A stretch of 64,000 nt of DNA from CAVQCJ01 sp963771835 (lineage in GTDB: Bacteria; Actinomycetota; Actinomycetes; Prado026): NCBI GenBank assembly GCA_963771835.1, contig CAVYVA010000001.1, positions 992,001-1,056,000 of the forward strand, given 5' to 3'. A program made the translations under genes and the position numbers. This document shows positions 36,550 to 46,250 of the stretch, piece after piece. The notes beneath the pieces were generated by a model. It saw only the letters and a program-made list of their open reading frames with translations. It was not told the DNA's origin and ran no database searches. The stretch's first letter is position 1; each line of letters opens with the position of its first letter.

Positions 36550-37757
36550 TCAGCGCTCCTGGATGCCCCAGGGCGACCCGTACTCGACGAGCTTGTCCAG
36601 GAACGGCTTGGGCGCCAACGCCTCCGGGCCGAGCACGCCGGCGCCCGACCAGGTGCCCTCGGCGAGCAGCTCCAGCGCGACGACGGGGTTGATGGCGGTC
36701 TGCCAGACCACGGCCTGCGAGCCGTACTCGGCCATCGTCGTCGGCGTTGTCGACGACGTGGTACAGGTACACCTCGCGCGGGTTGCCGTCCTTGCCCTTG
36801 CCGGTCACCCAGGTGCCGGCACAGGTCTTGCCGTGCATGCGGTCACCCAGCCCGGCCGGGTCCGGCAGGCACGCGGCGACGACGTCGCGCGGCGACACCT
36901 CGACGCCGCCGACGGACACCTTCTGCGTGCGGTCCAGCCCGACCTTGTGCAGCACCTCGAGCACGTTGATGAACTCGTCGCCGAGCCCGTACTTGAACGT
37001 CACCCGCCGGGCGTCGACCCAGCGGGGCATGAGCAGGACCTCTTCGTGCTCGACGTTGACGCACTCCACCGGGCCGATGCCCTCGGGGAACACGAACGTC
37101 TCCGGCTCGGAGAACGGCGCGGTGGTGAACCAGCCGCGACCCCGCTCGAACACCACCGGCGGGTTGAGGCACTCCTCGATCGTCGTCCAGATCGAGAACG
37201 ACGGCGCGAACGTGTAGCCGTCCACCTCGAGGTTGGCCCCGTCGCGGACGCCGAGCTCGTCGATCTCGCTGAACAGCTCGTCGGCGGCGTACCGCGCGAA
37301 GACGTCCGACAGCCCGGGCTCGACGCCGATGCCGACGAGCGCGAGCCGGCCCAGCCGCTCCCACTCCGGCGCCGCGGCGAACTGCTCGTCCCCGAGCATG
37401 ACCCCGACCTCGCCGTACGGGTTCGTCGGGTGCGGCGCGGACAGCGACATCGCCATGTCCAGGTAGTCGGCCCCGGCTGCGAGCGCACCGTTGAACACCG
37501 GCATCACGAACCTGCGGGTCGACGGCGTTGAACACGTGCGTGGCCCGGTGCTCGCGGGCCAGGCGCGCCACGTCCTGGGCGTCGGATGCGTCGATCCGCG
37601 CGGCGACGAACCGGTCGTCGTCCAGCTCGGCCACCACCCGTGCCGCCCGCGCCTCGTCGTAGTCGGTCACGACGAAGGTCTCGAAGAACGCGCGGCGGGC
37701 GGCGATCTTCGCCGCGGCCGACCCGACCCCGCCGGCACCGACCATGAGGATCCGCAT
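36550..37757 (-). CDS. Saccharopine dehydrogenase family protein, two frame disruptions
   Basis: The frame starts at ATG 37757 with a Rossmann motif (MRILMVGAGGVGSAAAKIAARR). It passes through the conserved core (FNGALAAGADYLDMAMSL) and ends YGSQAVVWQTAINPVVALELLAEGTWSGAGV. Two +1 shifts, near 37514 (after FNAVDP) and 36736 (after VVDNAD), break the frame; removing them gives 401 aa. The family includes saccharopine and carboxynorspermidine reductases. In a polyamine/GABA locus an amino-acid or polyamine-linked oxidoreductase is plausible, but the substrate is unknown. It converges with gabT with a 22-bp gap. Confidence 0.88.
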
Positions 37758-37821
37758 GACTGTCTCCAGCTGTTCGCCGGCCGTGCCCTTGCAACGGCCC
37801 GGGATGAGGGGAAAGGTATGG

Positions 37822-37836
37822 CATAAGCAGCTTATG
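37822..37836. promoter_or_regulatory. Perfect 15-bp palindrome CATAAGCAGCTTATG between divergent genes
   Basis: CATAAGC-A-GCTTATG is a perfect inverted repeat in the 97-bp gap between the divergent saccharopine-dehydrogenase-like gene (start 37757) and the arginase-family gene (start 37855). It is AT-rich against a very GC-rich background. The arginase gene is followed by a MarR regulator, and MarR sites are typically palindromes of this length, so autoregulation is a good hypothesis. Confidence 0.65.
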
Positions 37837-37854
37837 TATCGGCGGAGGTCCCGG

Positions 37855-38764
37855 ATGGACGCCAGCAGCAGGGCGTGGGCGTGCCTGGGGGTGCCGATCG
37901 ACTCGGTCGGGGCCCCTGCCGGGGGGCCGCCGTTCGGGACCGAACAGGCGCCGGCCGCGTTCCGGCGCCGCGGTCTGCCCGCACGGGTCGGGGCGTCCGA
38001 CGGCGGCGACCTCGCGGTCCGGGTCACCGGCCCGGTCCGGGACCCGCGGACCGGCATCGTCGGCTACCCGTCGGTCCGGGAGATGGTCACGACGCTACGG
38101 CCGGCGGTGGCAGGGCTGGTCGCGGCCGGCCGGCGGCCGCTGCTGCTCGGCGGCTGCTGCGCGCTCGTGATGGGGGCGGTGGCCGGCGCCCGCGACGGCG
38201 CCGGCCGGGTCGGCGTCGTCAACGTCGACGGTCACATCGACGCGTACGACGGCGTCAGCTCCCCGACGGGCGAGGCGGCCGACATCCCGGTCGGGGCGCT
38301 GCTCGGCCGGGCCGACGACGACCTGCTCGCGGCGATGGGCGGGGCGCCCGTGGTCGGGGCCGGCGACGCCGTCGTGCTCGGCTCGCGGGACGCGGAAGAA
38401 GCGGCCGACCTGGGCGACCTGCCGGACCGGCTGGGCATCGTCGTCCACGACGCGGACGAGGTGGCCGCCGACCCGGCGGCGGCCGGACGGGCGGCGGTGC
38501 AGCACTTCGCCGCAGCCGGGATCGGCTACTGGGTGCACCTCGACGTGGACGTGCTCGGACGCGACGAGTTCCCGGCCACCGACTACCTGATGCCGGGCGG
38601 GCTGGACCTTCCGCAGCTGGCGGGCGCTGCTCGCACCGCTGGGTGCCGACCCGCACCTGATCGGCTTCTCCGTCGGCTGCTACAACCCGTCCAAGGACCC
38701 GGACGGGACGTACGGGGACCGGCTCGTGGACCTGCTGGTCGCCGCTCTCGCGCCGGTGCGATGA
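37855..38764 (+). CDS. Arginase/agmatinase-family protein with divergent metal site, one frame disruption
   Basis: Starts at ATG 37855 after GGAGG. The ureohydrolase fold is recognisable: LLLGGCCALVMGAVAG (97-112), VVNVDGHIDAYDG (121-133) and HLDVDVLGRDEFPATDYLMPGGLDLPQL. The frame breaks at the GGG run 38622-38624; removing one base restores a C-terminus with SVGCYNPSKDPDGTYGDRLVDLLVAAL and about 302 aa. The canonical GGDH, whose His is a metal ligand, reads GGCC here (Cys101-Cys102). DxHxD (Asp125, His127, Asp129) and DxD are kept. Activity on a guanidino compound is thus uncertain. The stop overlaps the MarR start. Confidence 0.85.
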
Positions 38765-39444
38765 CCCCCGACGCGGCGGCGCGGGACCGCGACGGCGACC
38801 GGGCCTTCGCCGCGAACGTGCTCAGCACGCTGGCCCTGACGATCTCCGACCGGACCACCACCGGCACGGCGGGGGCAGCGCGGCGCGGCGGCCAGACCCC
38901 TTCGGCCCTGGTGACCCTGCTGTGGTACCCCGACCGGCCGATCACCTTCCTCGCGGCCCGGCTGCGCATCTCGCACCCGGGAGCGGTCCAGCTGTCCGAG
39001 CGGCTGGCCGCCGACGGGCTGGTCCGGCGCGTCCCCGGCGCCGACGGCCGGACCCGGCTGCTGGCCCTGACGGCGGCCGGCGAGCGGGCCGCCCGCTCGG
39101 TGCTGGCCGCCCGATCCGCCGTCGTCGGGCGTGCGGTCGCGGCCCTCGACGACGACCTGCTGACTGCGGTCACCGACGGGGTCTGCACCATGCTGGCGGC
39201 GCTCACCGACGACCTGCTCACGAGCGAGCACATGTGCCGGATGTGCGACGAGCACGCGTGCCCGGACGAGCGCTGCCCGGTCGAGCGGGCCGAGCCGGCC
39301 CCGGCGCACCGCCGCAGCACCGGCTACGGGATCCGTACGCGCAGGCCGGACGTTCCGACGAAGAGAGCCTCGCCGCAGCGCCCCGACGACGGATCGAGCG
39401 CGACCCGCGCAGAACCGCTGATCAAAATTCCAGGGCCTGGATAG
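38761..39444 (+). CDS. MarR-family transcriptional regulator with C-terminal cysteine cluster
   Basis: The protein is 227 aa. A winged helix-turn-helix spans about residues 45-115 (ITFLAARLRISHPGAVQLSERLAADGLVRRVPGADGRTRLLALT). After the dimerisation helices, Cys159, Cys162, Cys167 and Cys172 form CRMCDEHACPDERCP, which could bind a metal or sense redox state. A 55-residue disordered tail follows. It is translationally coupled to the arginase-family gene (ATGA). The palindrome at 37822-37836 is a likely site. The tail could be altered by another base error; I see no clear sign of one. Confidence 0.88.
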   Translation: MTPDAAARDRDGDRAFAANVLSTLALTISDRTTTGTAGAARRGGQTPSALVTLLWYPDRPITFLAARLRISHPGAVQLSERLAADGLVRRVPGADGRTRLLALTAAGERAARSVLAARSAVVGRAVAALDDDLLTAVTDGVCTMLAALTDDLLTSEHMCRMCDEHACPDERCPVERAEPAPAHRRSTGYGIRTRRPDVPTKRASPQRPDDGSSATRAEPLIKIPGPG

Positions 39445-39495
39445 CGTGCCCGGGACGGGGCCGTACATCGACGCCCGAGCACGTGGAGGCTAGGC

Positions 39496-41146
39496 ATGAC
39501 GATCGCCGCCGAACACCCCGCCACCTCCGAGGGACCAGCCGGCAAAGGCCTCAAGACCGGTGCCCTGGGGCTGTTGTCCAGCGTCGTGATCGGGGTCTCG
39601 TCCACGGCCCCGGCCTACTCGCTGGCCGCCACCATCGGTTCGGTCGTCGCTCTGGTCGTCTTCCAGACGCCGATCGTCATGGTGCTGGCGTTCGTCCCGA
39701 TGCTTGTTCATCGCGTACGCGTACCGCGAGCTCAACCGGGTGGCGCCCGACTGCGGCACCACGTTCACCTGGGCGACCAAGGCGTTCGGCCCGATGACCG
39801 GCTGGATGGGCGGCTGGGGCATCGTCGCCGCTGACGTCATCGTGATGGCCAGCCTGGCCCAGATCGCCGGGTCGTACTTCTTCCAGCTGATCGGCGCCCA
39901 AGGGCTCGCCGCGGAGAAGTGGCCGGTGTTCCTGGTCGGCGCACTGTGGATCGTCCTGCTGACGTACGTGTGCTACCGAGGCATCGAGGTGTCGGCGAGG
40001 TTCCAGTTCGTGATGCTGGCTATCGAGGTCGTGTTCCTGGTCATCTTCAGCGTCGTCGCCCTGACAAAGGTCTACACGGGGCACGCGGCCGCGACTGCCG
40101 TCAAGCCGAGCCTGTCATGGCTGAACCCGTTCAACATCACCAGCTGGAGTGCGTTCACTGCCGCGTTCCTGTACGCCATCTTCATCTACTGGGGCTGGGA
40201 CAGCGCCGTCTCGGTCAACGAGGAGACGAAGGACCCGGAGAAGACCCCTGGCCGGGCCGCCGTCATCTCGACCGTGATCCTGCTCGGCACCTACGCGATC
40301 GTCTCGATCGCCACGCTGGCGTTCGCCGGGCCCAAGGTCCTGGCGGACAACAGCGACGACGTGTTCGCCGCCATCGGCGGACAGGTCCTGGGAAGCGGCC
40401 TGGACAAGGTCCTGGTCATCGCGGTGCTCACCTCCGCGGCGGCATCGACCCAGACCACGATCCTGCCGACCGCACGGACGACGCTGTCGATGGCCGCCTA
40501 CCAGGCCATCCCGGCGACCTTCGCCAAGATGCACCCCAAGTACCTGACGCCGACCGTGTCAACGATCACGATGGGCGGGGTGTCGATCGTGTTCTACGGC
40601 GCGCTGGCTGCGGTCTCGGACAACATCCTGGCCGACTCGGCGCTCGCCGTCGGACTGCTCATCGCGTTCTACTACGGGCTCACCGGCTTCGCCTCCGCGT
40701 GGTACTTCCGCAACGATCGGGGCGAGGGCTTCCATGACCTGTGGGTGCGGATCATCGCGCCGCTGATCGGCGGTCTGATCCTGCTGCTCTGCTTCTACCA
40801 GACAGCCAAGACCTACGCAGACGCGAGCCAGAGCTACTTCACCGTGACGCTGTTCGGCTGGGAGACCGGCGGGGTGTTCGTGCTCTCCGTCGGTTCGCTC
40901 CTGCTCGGCGTCATGCTGATGCTCATCACCAAGTGGCGCTCGCCAGCGTTCTTCAGCGGGTCGGTGCTGAACCGCGACACCCCGATCCGTGTGGTCGAGG
41001 GCGACACTCTGGAGGTCCTCGCGCCGACCCTGCCGGACGCTCCGTCCACGGAGCAGACGGTCATCCCGCCGATGTCGGTGGAGGAGCTGCGCGAGGCCGA
41101 GGCCAAGGCCCGCGAGGAGCGCCGCGAGGGCGGCGGCGAGGACTAG
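39496..41146 (+). CDS. APC-superfamily amino acid/polyamine permease, one frame disruption
   Basis: The gene starts at ATG 39496 after GGAGG. About 12 hydrophobic helices are visible. The first carries the APC signature GLLSSVVIGVSSTAPAYSLAATIG. The frame shifts after FVPML; removing one T at 39704-39705 continues it as FIAYAYRELNRVAPDCGTTFTWATKAFGP, giving 549 aa. The C-terminus is a charged cytoplasmic tail rich in Glu/Arg. The neighbouring agmatinase and arginase-family genes suggest uptake of agmatine, arginine or putrescine, which is inference. The stop shares CTAG (41143-41146) with the convergent agmatinase gene. Confidence 0.92.
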
Positions 41147-42174
41147 CCGGGCTCGCCGGGGACCCGGTCGGCGAGCAGCGGCCGGGCCGGGTCCCAGGAA
41201 GTTCCGTCGCGGGCGTCCTGGCGACGCCTGGCGATCGCCGACAGCGCCTCGAGCACCACGCGGTTGCCGAGCGCGGCGGTGATGTCCGCGTGGTCGTACG
41301 GAGGGGACACCTCGACCACGTCCATCCCCACGACCGGCAGCTCGAGGGCGATCCGCCGCACGGCGTCGAGCAGCTGGCGCGCGGACAGGCCGCCGGGTTC
41401 CGGGGTCCCCGTCCCCGGCGCGTGCCCCGGGTCGCACACGTCGATGTCGACGGACAGGAAGACGCCGTCGCACTCGTCGGTGGCGATCGCGAACGCGTCG
41501 GTCAGGCACCGGTCCAGCCCGCGGGTCCCGATCTCGGTCATCTCGAAGGAACGCATCCCCTGCTCGGCCATCCAGTCGAGGACCTCCGGCGGCGGCCAGT
41601 AGCCGCGCAGGCCGACCTGCAGGAACCGGTCGCCGCGCACCGCCCCGGACTCGATGAGCAGCCGCATCGGCTGCCCGTGCCCGATGAGCGAGCCGAACTC
41701 GATCTTCCCCGTGTCGGCGTGGGCGTCGAAGTGGATCAGGCTGATCCGGCCCCAGCCGAGGGCCCGCGCGACGCCGGTGGCGTTCGGCCAGGTGACCGTG
41801 TGGTCGCCGCCCAGCACGACCGGGATGGCCCCCGCGCGGGCGACCTTCTCGACCTCGACCTCGAGCGCGGCGCACGCGGTGGCCGCGTCGCCGGAGAACA
41901 TCTCGACGTCGCCTGCGTCGACCACCCGCAGGTCCTGCAGGCCGTCGGTGCGCAGGGCGAGGCTGGGACGCGACCCGTCGTGCGCGAGGTAGTCGGTCAT
42001 CCGGATCGCCTGGGGTCCGAACCGGGCGCCGGAGCGGTACGACGTGCCGCCGTCGAACGGCGCGCCGATCACCACGACGTCGGCGCCGGCGAACGAGTCG
42101 GGTGCGTCGAGGTCGCACCGGTCGACGCCCAGGAAGGTGATGTCCGGGCCGTACTGGCCTCCGTAGCGAGCCAC
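41143..42174 (-). CDS. speB: Agmatinase (ureohydrolase family)
   Basis: The protein is 343 aa from a GTG at 42174. All metal-binding motifs are canonical: VLGGDHTVTWP, IHFDAHADTG and SVDIDVCDPGHAPGTGTPEPGG. It should hydrolyse agmatine (or a related guanidino acid such as guanidinobutyrate) to urea plus putrescine (or GABA). The GDTxxxGxxE-like C-terminal segment GMDVVEVSPPYDHADITA is typical of agmatinases. It converges on the permease gene, sharing the CTAG stop bases. Family assignment is certain; the substrate within the family is not. Confidence 0.92.
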   Translation of the reverse strand: MARYGGQYGPDITFLGVDRCDLDAPDSFAGADVVVIGAPFDGGTSYRSGARFGPQAIRMTDYLAHDGSRPSLALRTDGLQDLRVVDAGDVEMFSGDAATACAALEVEVEKVARAGAIPVVLGGDHTVTWPNATGVARALGWGRISLIHFDAHADTGKIEFGSLIGHGQPMRLLIESGAVRGDRFLQVGLRGYWPPPEVLDWMAEQGMRSFEMTEIGTRGLDRCLTDAFAIATDECDGVFLSVDIDVCDPGHAPGTGTPEPGGLSARQLLDAVRRIALELPVVGMDVVEVSPPYDHADITAALGNRVVLEALSAIARRRQDARDGTSWDPARPLLADRVPGEPG

Positions 42175-42291
42175 GGCGGGCAGCCTAGTGCTCCCGGGCC
42201 GGCCGGCGGCTCCCCGCGCCGCGGACGGGCTCGGGCGGTCCCGGGCCGTAAGACCCTGTCGGCAGCCGGCGCAGGCGCGAAGAGTCGGCCC

Positions 42292-43629
42292 ATGACCGCC
42301 CCGTCGCGTGCGCCCGCCCGGGCCTTCCACGTCATGGCGAAGCCGACGGGCGCCGTCTGCAACCTGGACTGCGAGTACTGCTACTTCCTGTCGAAGGAGA
42401 CGCTGTACCCCGGGAGCGACTTCCGGATGAGCCCGCAGGTCCTCGAGGAGTACGTCCGGCAGATGCTGGCCGCCCACGACGGTGCCGACGAGGTGGTGGT
42501 CGCCTTCCAGGGCGGGGAGCCGACCATGATGGGCCTGGACTTCTTCCGGCGGGCCCTCGAGCTCGAGCGGCGGTTCGCGCGGCCCGGGCAGCGCATCCTC
42601 AACACGATCCAGACCAACGGCACGCTGCTGGACGACCAGTGGGGGTCGTTCCTGCACGACAACGCCTTCCTGGTCGGGCTGTCGATCGACGGACCGCGCG
42701 AGATGCACGACGCGTACCGGGTCGACAAGGGCGGCAAGCCCACGTTCGACCGCGTCCTGCGCGGGCTGGACGTCCTTCGTCGGCACCGGGTCGACTGGAA
42801 CGCGCTGACCACCGTCAACGCCGCGAACGGCGACGACGGTCGTGCGGTGTACCGCTTCCTGCGCGACGAGCTCGGCGCGACGTTCGTCCAGCTCATCCCG
42901 ATCGTGGAGCGGGTCACGCCGGAGCTCTTGCCGCTCGCCGAGGCGGGCTGGGGCGAGCGGGCGGGCCACCGGCCGCTGTACCGGCAGGACGGCGACCGGG
43001 TGACGCACCGGACAGTCGGGCCGCAGCAGTTCGGCCGCTTCCTCGTCGACGTGTTCGAGGAGTGGGTACGGCACGACGTGGGCGACGTCTTCGTGCAGAT
43101 GTTCGACACGGCACTGGGCCACTGGCTCGGGTACGACCAGGTCGGCATGTGCGTGCACGCGCGCACCTGCGGCACCGGGCTCGCGCTGGAACACAACGGC
43201 GACGTCTACTCGTGCGACCACTACGTGGAGCCCGACTACCTGCTCGGGAACATCGCGGGCGGGCGCCGGCTGCTCGACCTCGTCGGGTCACGGCGCCAGC
43301 TCGCCTTCGGGACGGCCAAGCTCGACTCGCTCCCGCGGTACTGCCGCAGCTGCGACGTGCGCTTCGCCTGCAACGGCGGCTGCCCCAAGGACAGGTTCGT
43401 CACGACGCCCGAGGGGGAGCCGGGGCTGCACTACCTGTGCGAGGGCTATCAGCTGTTCTTCCGGCACGTCGACGAACCGATGCGGATCATGGCCGACCTG
43501 TTCCGGCAGGGCCGCGACGTGAGCGGTGTGATGGCGTGGTTCGCGAAGGGTGACGCCGCGCGTGCGGCGACCGACTCCTGCACGTGCGGCAGCGGCCTCG
43601 AGTGGGGCCGCTGCCACGATGCGCCGTAG
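42292..43629 (+). CDS. Radical-SAM sulfatase-maturating enzyme (anSME type) with SEC-C-like tail
   Basis: The protein is 445 aa. The radical-SAM cluster motif CX3CX2C is Cys23, Cys27, Cys30 in CNLDCEYCYF. A SPASM domain with further cluster cysteines follows (GMCVHARTCGTG, DVYSCDHYVEP, CRSCDVRFACNGGCPKDRF). It oxidises a Cys or Ser of sulfatases to formylglycine. The sulfatase with a CSPSR site is encoded convergently 33 bp away, its likely substrate. The last 16 residues, CTCGSGLEWGRCHDAP, match the zinc-binding SEC-C pattern (CxC...CH), an unusual addition for this family. Confidence 0.93.
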   Translation: MTAPSRAPARAFHVMAKPTGAVCNLDCEYCYFLSKETLYPGSDFRMSPQVLEEYVRQMLAAHDGADEVVVAFQGGEPTMMGLDFFRRALELERRFARPGQRILNTIQTNGTLLDDQWGSFLHDNAFLVGLSIDGPREMHDAYRVDKGGKPTFDRVLRGLDVLRRHRVDWNALTTVNAANGDDGRAVYRFLRDELGATFVQLIPIVERVTPELLPLAEAGWGERAGHRPLYRQDGDRVTHRTVGPQQFGRFLVDVFEEWVRHDVGDVFVQMFDTALGHWLGYDQVGMCVHARTCGTGLALEHNGDVYSCDHYVEPDYLLGNIAGGRRLLDLVGSRRQLAFGTAKLDSLPRYCRSCDVRFACNGGCPKDRFVTTPEGEPGLHYLCEGYQLFFRHVDEPMRIMADLFRQGRDVSGVMAWFAKGDAARAATDSCTCGSGLEWGRCHDAP

Positions 43630-43662
43630 CGCTGGAGCACCTCGCGCCGTGAGCGCTGGCCC

Positions 43663-45951
43663 TCACTGCGCCGCCAGCACGATCGACCACATCACGGCCA
43701 TGTTGCCGGCCACGCTGGACGTCGCCGAGAGTCCTCCCGCGGTGCCCACGCCGACCGGTCCCCCACTGTCGCCGGACAGCGACGTGATCCGACCGCTGCC
43801 GGTGCCGACCGACTGCAGCCGACGGGTCACCCCCGTGGGAGCGGTCCAGCCGGTGCCGGTCCCGGTCTTGTCCGCCCAGTACGACACCAACCAGCCGGCA
43901 GGCGACGTCGCGGGCACGGTGGGTGTGCGGTGGCTCGCGGAGGTGCTCGTCTCGGTCGCGACCGCGAAGGCCTGGATCGGCGAGCCCGCCGTGCCCGAGT
44001 AGGCGAGCAGCTGCACGTCGGTCTTCGTCGTCGCCGTCACGGTCACGGTGACGGCCGAGCCGGGGTCGGTGGCGGTGGCGACCCGCCACCAGACGGCCGA
44101 CTGGAGCGTCCCATCGGTCGTGGTCTGCAGCCGCGTCCAACCGGTCGGGGCGCCCAGGGTCGTGGCAGTGCGGTTGGCGGACACCAGGAGCAGCAGGGCG
44201 TCGCCGGCGTGCACGGCGGCCGGTACCGTGACCGTCGCCTTCGTGGCGTTGACCGTCTTCGCGACGCCGGCCCGGTAGGACACGGCCGAGGGCGACCCGA
44301 CCACCACCGTCCGGGTCGCCGTGCCCGTGGCGTACTCGTTGTCGGTCACGGTGAGGACCACCTGGTAGCTGCCGGCACTCGCGTACGTGTGGGTCGGCGC
44401 CACACCCGTCCCGGTCTGGCCGTCGCCGAACTGCCACCGGTAGCCCACGATGGTCCCGTCGTCGTCGTACGACCCGGCCGCGGAGAAGGTGCAGGTCAGC
44501 CCGGTGCACACGGGGGTGGCGATCACCGCCGTCGGCGGGCTCTCGACCTCGCCGTCGGACACCACGCACTGCTGCCCGACGCAGCTGCGCAGGGCGTTCA
44601 GCCGCGCAATCCACAAGGCCTCGTCGGGGTCGTTGGCCGTGCTCGCGTCGCCCAGCAGGTTGACCAGCTGGTCGGGGTCGTTGGTCAGGTCGTAGTACTC
44701 ACGACCCGTGACCGCCCCCGTGGTCGGGTCGTACCACCGGGTGTACTGCACGGTCGGTGTGACCACCGACGACCAGGGTGGCAGCGGCGAGTCGAGGCTC
44801 CGCCCGTACTCGACGAGGACCTGCGAGCGCCGCGTGCCGGACAGGATCGACGTCCCGTCCAGCGGGTCCTTGAGCGTCGGTGTCACGCCCGCTGCGTCGA
44901 GCAGCGTGGGCAGCATGTCCACGCCGCTGACGAGGCGGTCGTCGGTGGTGCCGGCCGGGACGTGTCCCGGCCACCGCATGATCAGCGTGGTGCTCTCGCT
45001 GTCGGTGTAGGGGAAACGCTTGTCGAGGATGCGGTGCTCGCCCCACAGGTAGCCGTTGTCAGAGGTGAAGATCGCCAGCGTGTTCTGGTCCTCGCCCAGG
45101 CGGGTGATCTCGTCGGTGATCTTGCCCACCATGTCGTCCACCGACATCAGGGTCCGCAGCTGGTCGGTGCGCCGTTGCTGCGCGGTGGCCACGTTCAGCA
45201 GCGGCCGCGACCGCACGTTGGACGGCTTGTCCGACACGTCAGCCTCGTTGAAGCTCGGCGGCGGCGTCCAGCTCGGCACGGCTGCGTTGGCGTACTTGGC
45301 TTCCGCGGTGAAGGGGTCGTGCGGCGCTTGGGGCGCCACGTAGATGAGCCACGGCTTCGCGTCGTCGGCCTTGAACGTGTTCAGGTCCTGGACGACCTGG
45401 TCGCCCAGGACGGTGGAGTAGTAGCCGGCGATCTTGCGCACCGTGCCGTCGACGTTGTACGACACGTCGTTGTAGCCACCGGTGGTGAACAGCCAGTGGT
45501 CCCAGTTCTTCGGGCTGTTCGACAGCGGCACGGTGTTCATGAACTTGCCGGCCATCGCCGTCGAGTAGCCGGCCGCGTGCAGGTACCCCTGGAAGGTGGC
45601 CGACTGGTCCATCGCTGCGATCTGGGCGTCGAGACCGTTTCCGGTGATGCCGTTGTTGTGCCCGTACCGGCCGGTGAAGAGGCTGCCCCGCGACGGTGAG
45701 CACAGCGGCGTGCTCGGGTAGTTGTGCGTGTACGTCTGGCCCTGCTGCTGGAACCAGCTGCGCACGTGCGGCATCACGTCGAGCGTGCCCGCGGACGGCC
45801 GCATGTCGTCGAGGTTGATCAACAGGATGTTGGGCTGGACATTGGCCGCGGCCTCGGCCCGCGGCGCGAGGGTGCTGGGCCCGGCCCCCAGAGCGACCAC
45901 CGCCCCGGTCGACACGGCCACCATCGCTGCCGTCCAGGGCGCTCGCTTCAT
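43663..45951 (-). CDS. Secreted sulfatase (formylglycine type) with PKD domain
   Basis: The protein is 762 aa from an ATG at 45951 (GAGAGG about 9 nt upstream; a GTG at 45960 is less well spaced). A Sec-type signal peptide covers roughly residues 1-36. The sulfatase domain has metal-binding LLINLDDMRP and the modification site CSPSR with Cys84 as the formylglycine precursor. It continues to about residue 470 with FTSDNGYLWGEHRILDKRFPY. A PKD domain (YRWQFGDGQTG...THTYASAGSYQVVLTVTDN) and a beta-rich Thr/Ser C-terminal domain follow, suggesting binding to an extracellular polymer. It resembles N-acetylglucosamine-6-sulfatases; the substrate is unproven. Confidence 0.92.
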   Translation of the reverse strand: MKRAPWTAAMVAVSTGAVVALGAGPSTLAPRAEAAANVQPNILLINLDDMRPSAGTLDVMPHVRSWFQQQGQTYTHNYPSTPLCSPSRGSLFTGRYGHNNGITGNGLDAQIAAMDQSATFQGYLHAAGYSTAMAGKFMNTVPLSNSPKNWDHWLFTTGGYNDVSYNVDGTVRKIAGYYSTVLGDQVVQDLNTFKADDAKPWLIYVAPQAPHDPFTAEAKYANAAVPSWTPPPSFNEADVSDKPSNVRSRPLLNVATAQQRRTDQLRTLMSVDDMVGKITDEITRLGEDQNTLAIFTSDNGYLWGEHRILDKRFPYTDSESTTLIMRWPGHVPAGTTDDRLVSGVDMLPTLLDAAGVTPTLKDPLDGTSILSGTRRSQVLVEYGRSLDSPLPPWSSVVTPTVQYTRWYDPTTGAVTGREYYDLTNDPDQLVNLLGDASTANDPDEALWIARLNALRSCVGQQCVVSDGEVESPPTAVIATPVCTGLTCTFSAAGSYDDDGTIVGYRWQFGDGQTGTGVAPTHTYASAGSYQVVLTVTDNEYATGTATRTVVVGSPSAVSYRAGVAKTVNATKATVTVPAAVHAGDALLLLVSANRTATTLGAPTGWTRLQTTTDGTLQSAVWWRVATATDPGSAVTVTVTATTKTDVQLLAYSGTAGSPIQAFAVATETSTSASHRTPTVPATSPAGWLVSYWADKTGTGTGWTAPTGVTRRLQSVGTGSGRITSLSGDSGGPVGVGTAGGLSATSSVAGNMAVMWSIVLAAQ

Positions 45952-46121
45952 CGCCGACACCTCTCACCACTCGCGAACCTCGCGGACGGCGGACGTGACC
46001 CCGGCGTCCCGGTGACTCGAGCGGAGTCGTGCGGGAGAAGGCCGTCACCCGTGCTTGCGATCAGTCAACGCGCGCGCCTGCACCCCTCGGTAGGGACCAA
46101 CGACCCTCCTTCGCCGGGCTC

Positions 46122-46156
46122 GCGACGAAGCCGGAGCTCAGACGTTCTGGGGGAAG
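46122..46156. repeat. Left attachment site (attL-like), 35-bp direct repeat
   Basis: The sequence is identical to 49573-49607. It starts GCGACGAAGCCGGAG and ends CTGGGGGAAG, with different bases on either side of both copies. It duplicates the end of mmsA without the gene. The 170 bp between it and the sulfatase start (45952-46121) show no gene and should hold the sulfatase promoter. Confidence 0.9.
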
Positions 46157-46211
46157 TGATGCGCACGAGCCGTGACAAGCGCGGCCAACAGACTCACAGC
46201 CTCTGACCTGC

Positions 46212-46226
46212 GCAAACATCGTTTGC
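46212..46226. promoter_or_regulatory. Palindrome GCAAAC-ATC-GTTTGC near attL
   Basis: A perfect inverted repeat with 6-bp arms and a 3-bp centre lies 56 bp inside the left repeat and 26 bp before the 11-bp iterons. It is a candidate site for a regulator or recombination directionality factor; this is inference. Confidence 0.4.
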
Positions 46227-46250
46227 TGGTTTTGACCGTCGTTGGTCGTT

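Noticed and set aside
46122..46156. tRNA gene fragment as the attachment site
   Set aside because: The repeat shows no cloverleaf or CCA end; its right copy is the end of the mmsA coding sequence.
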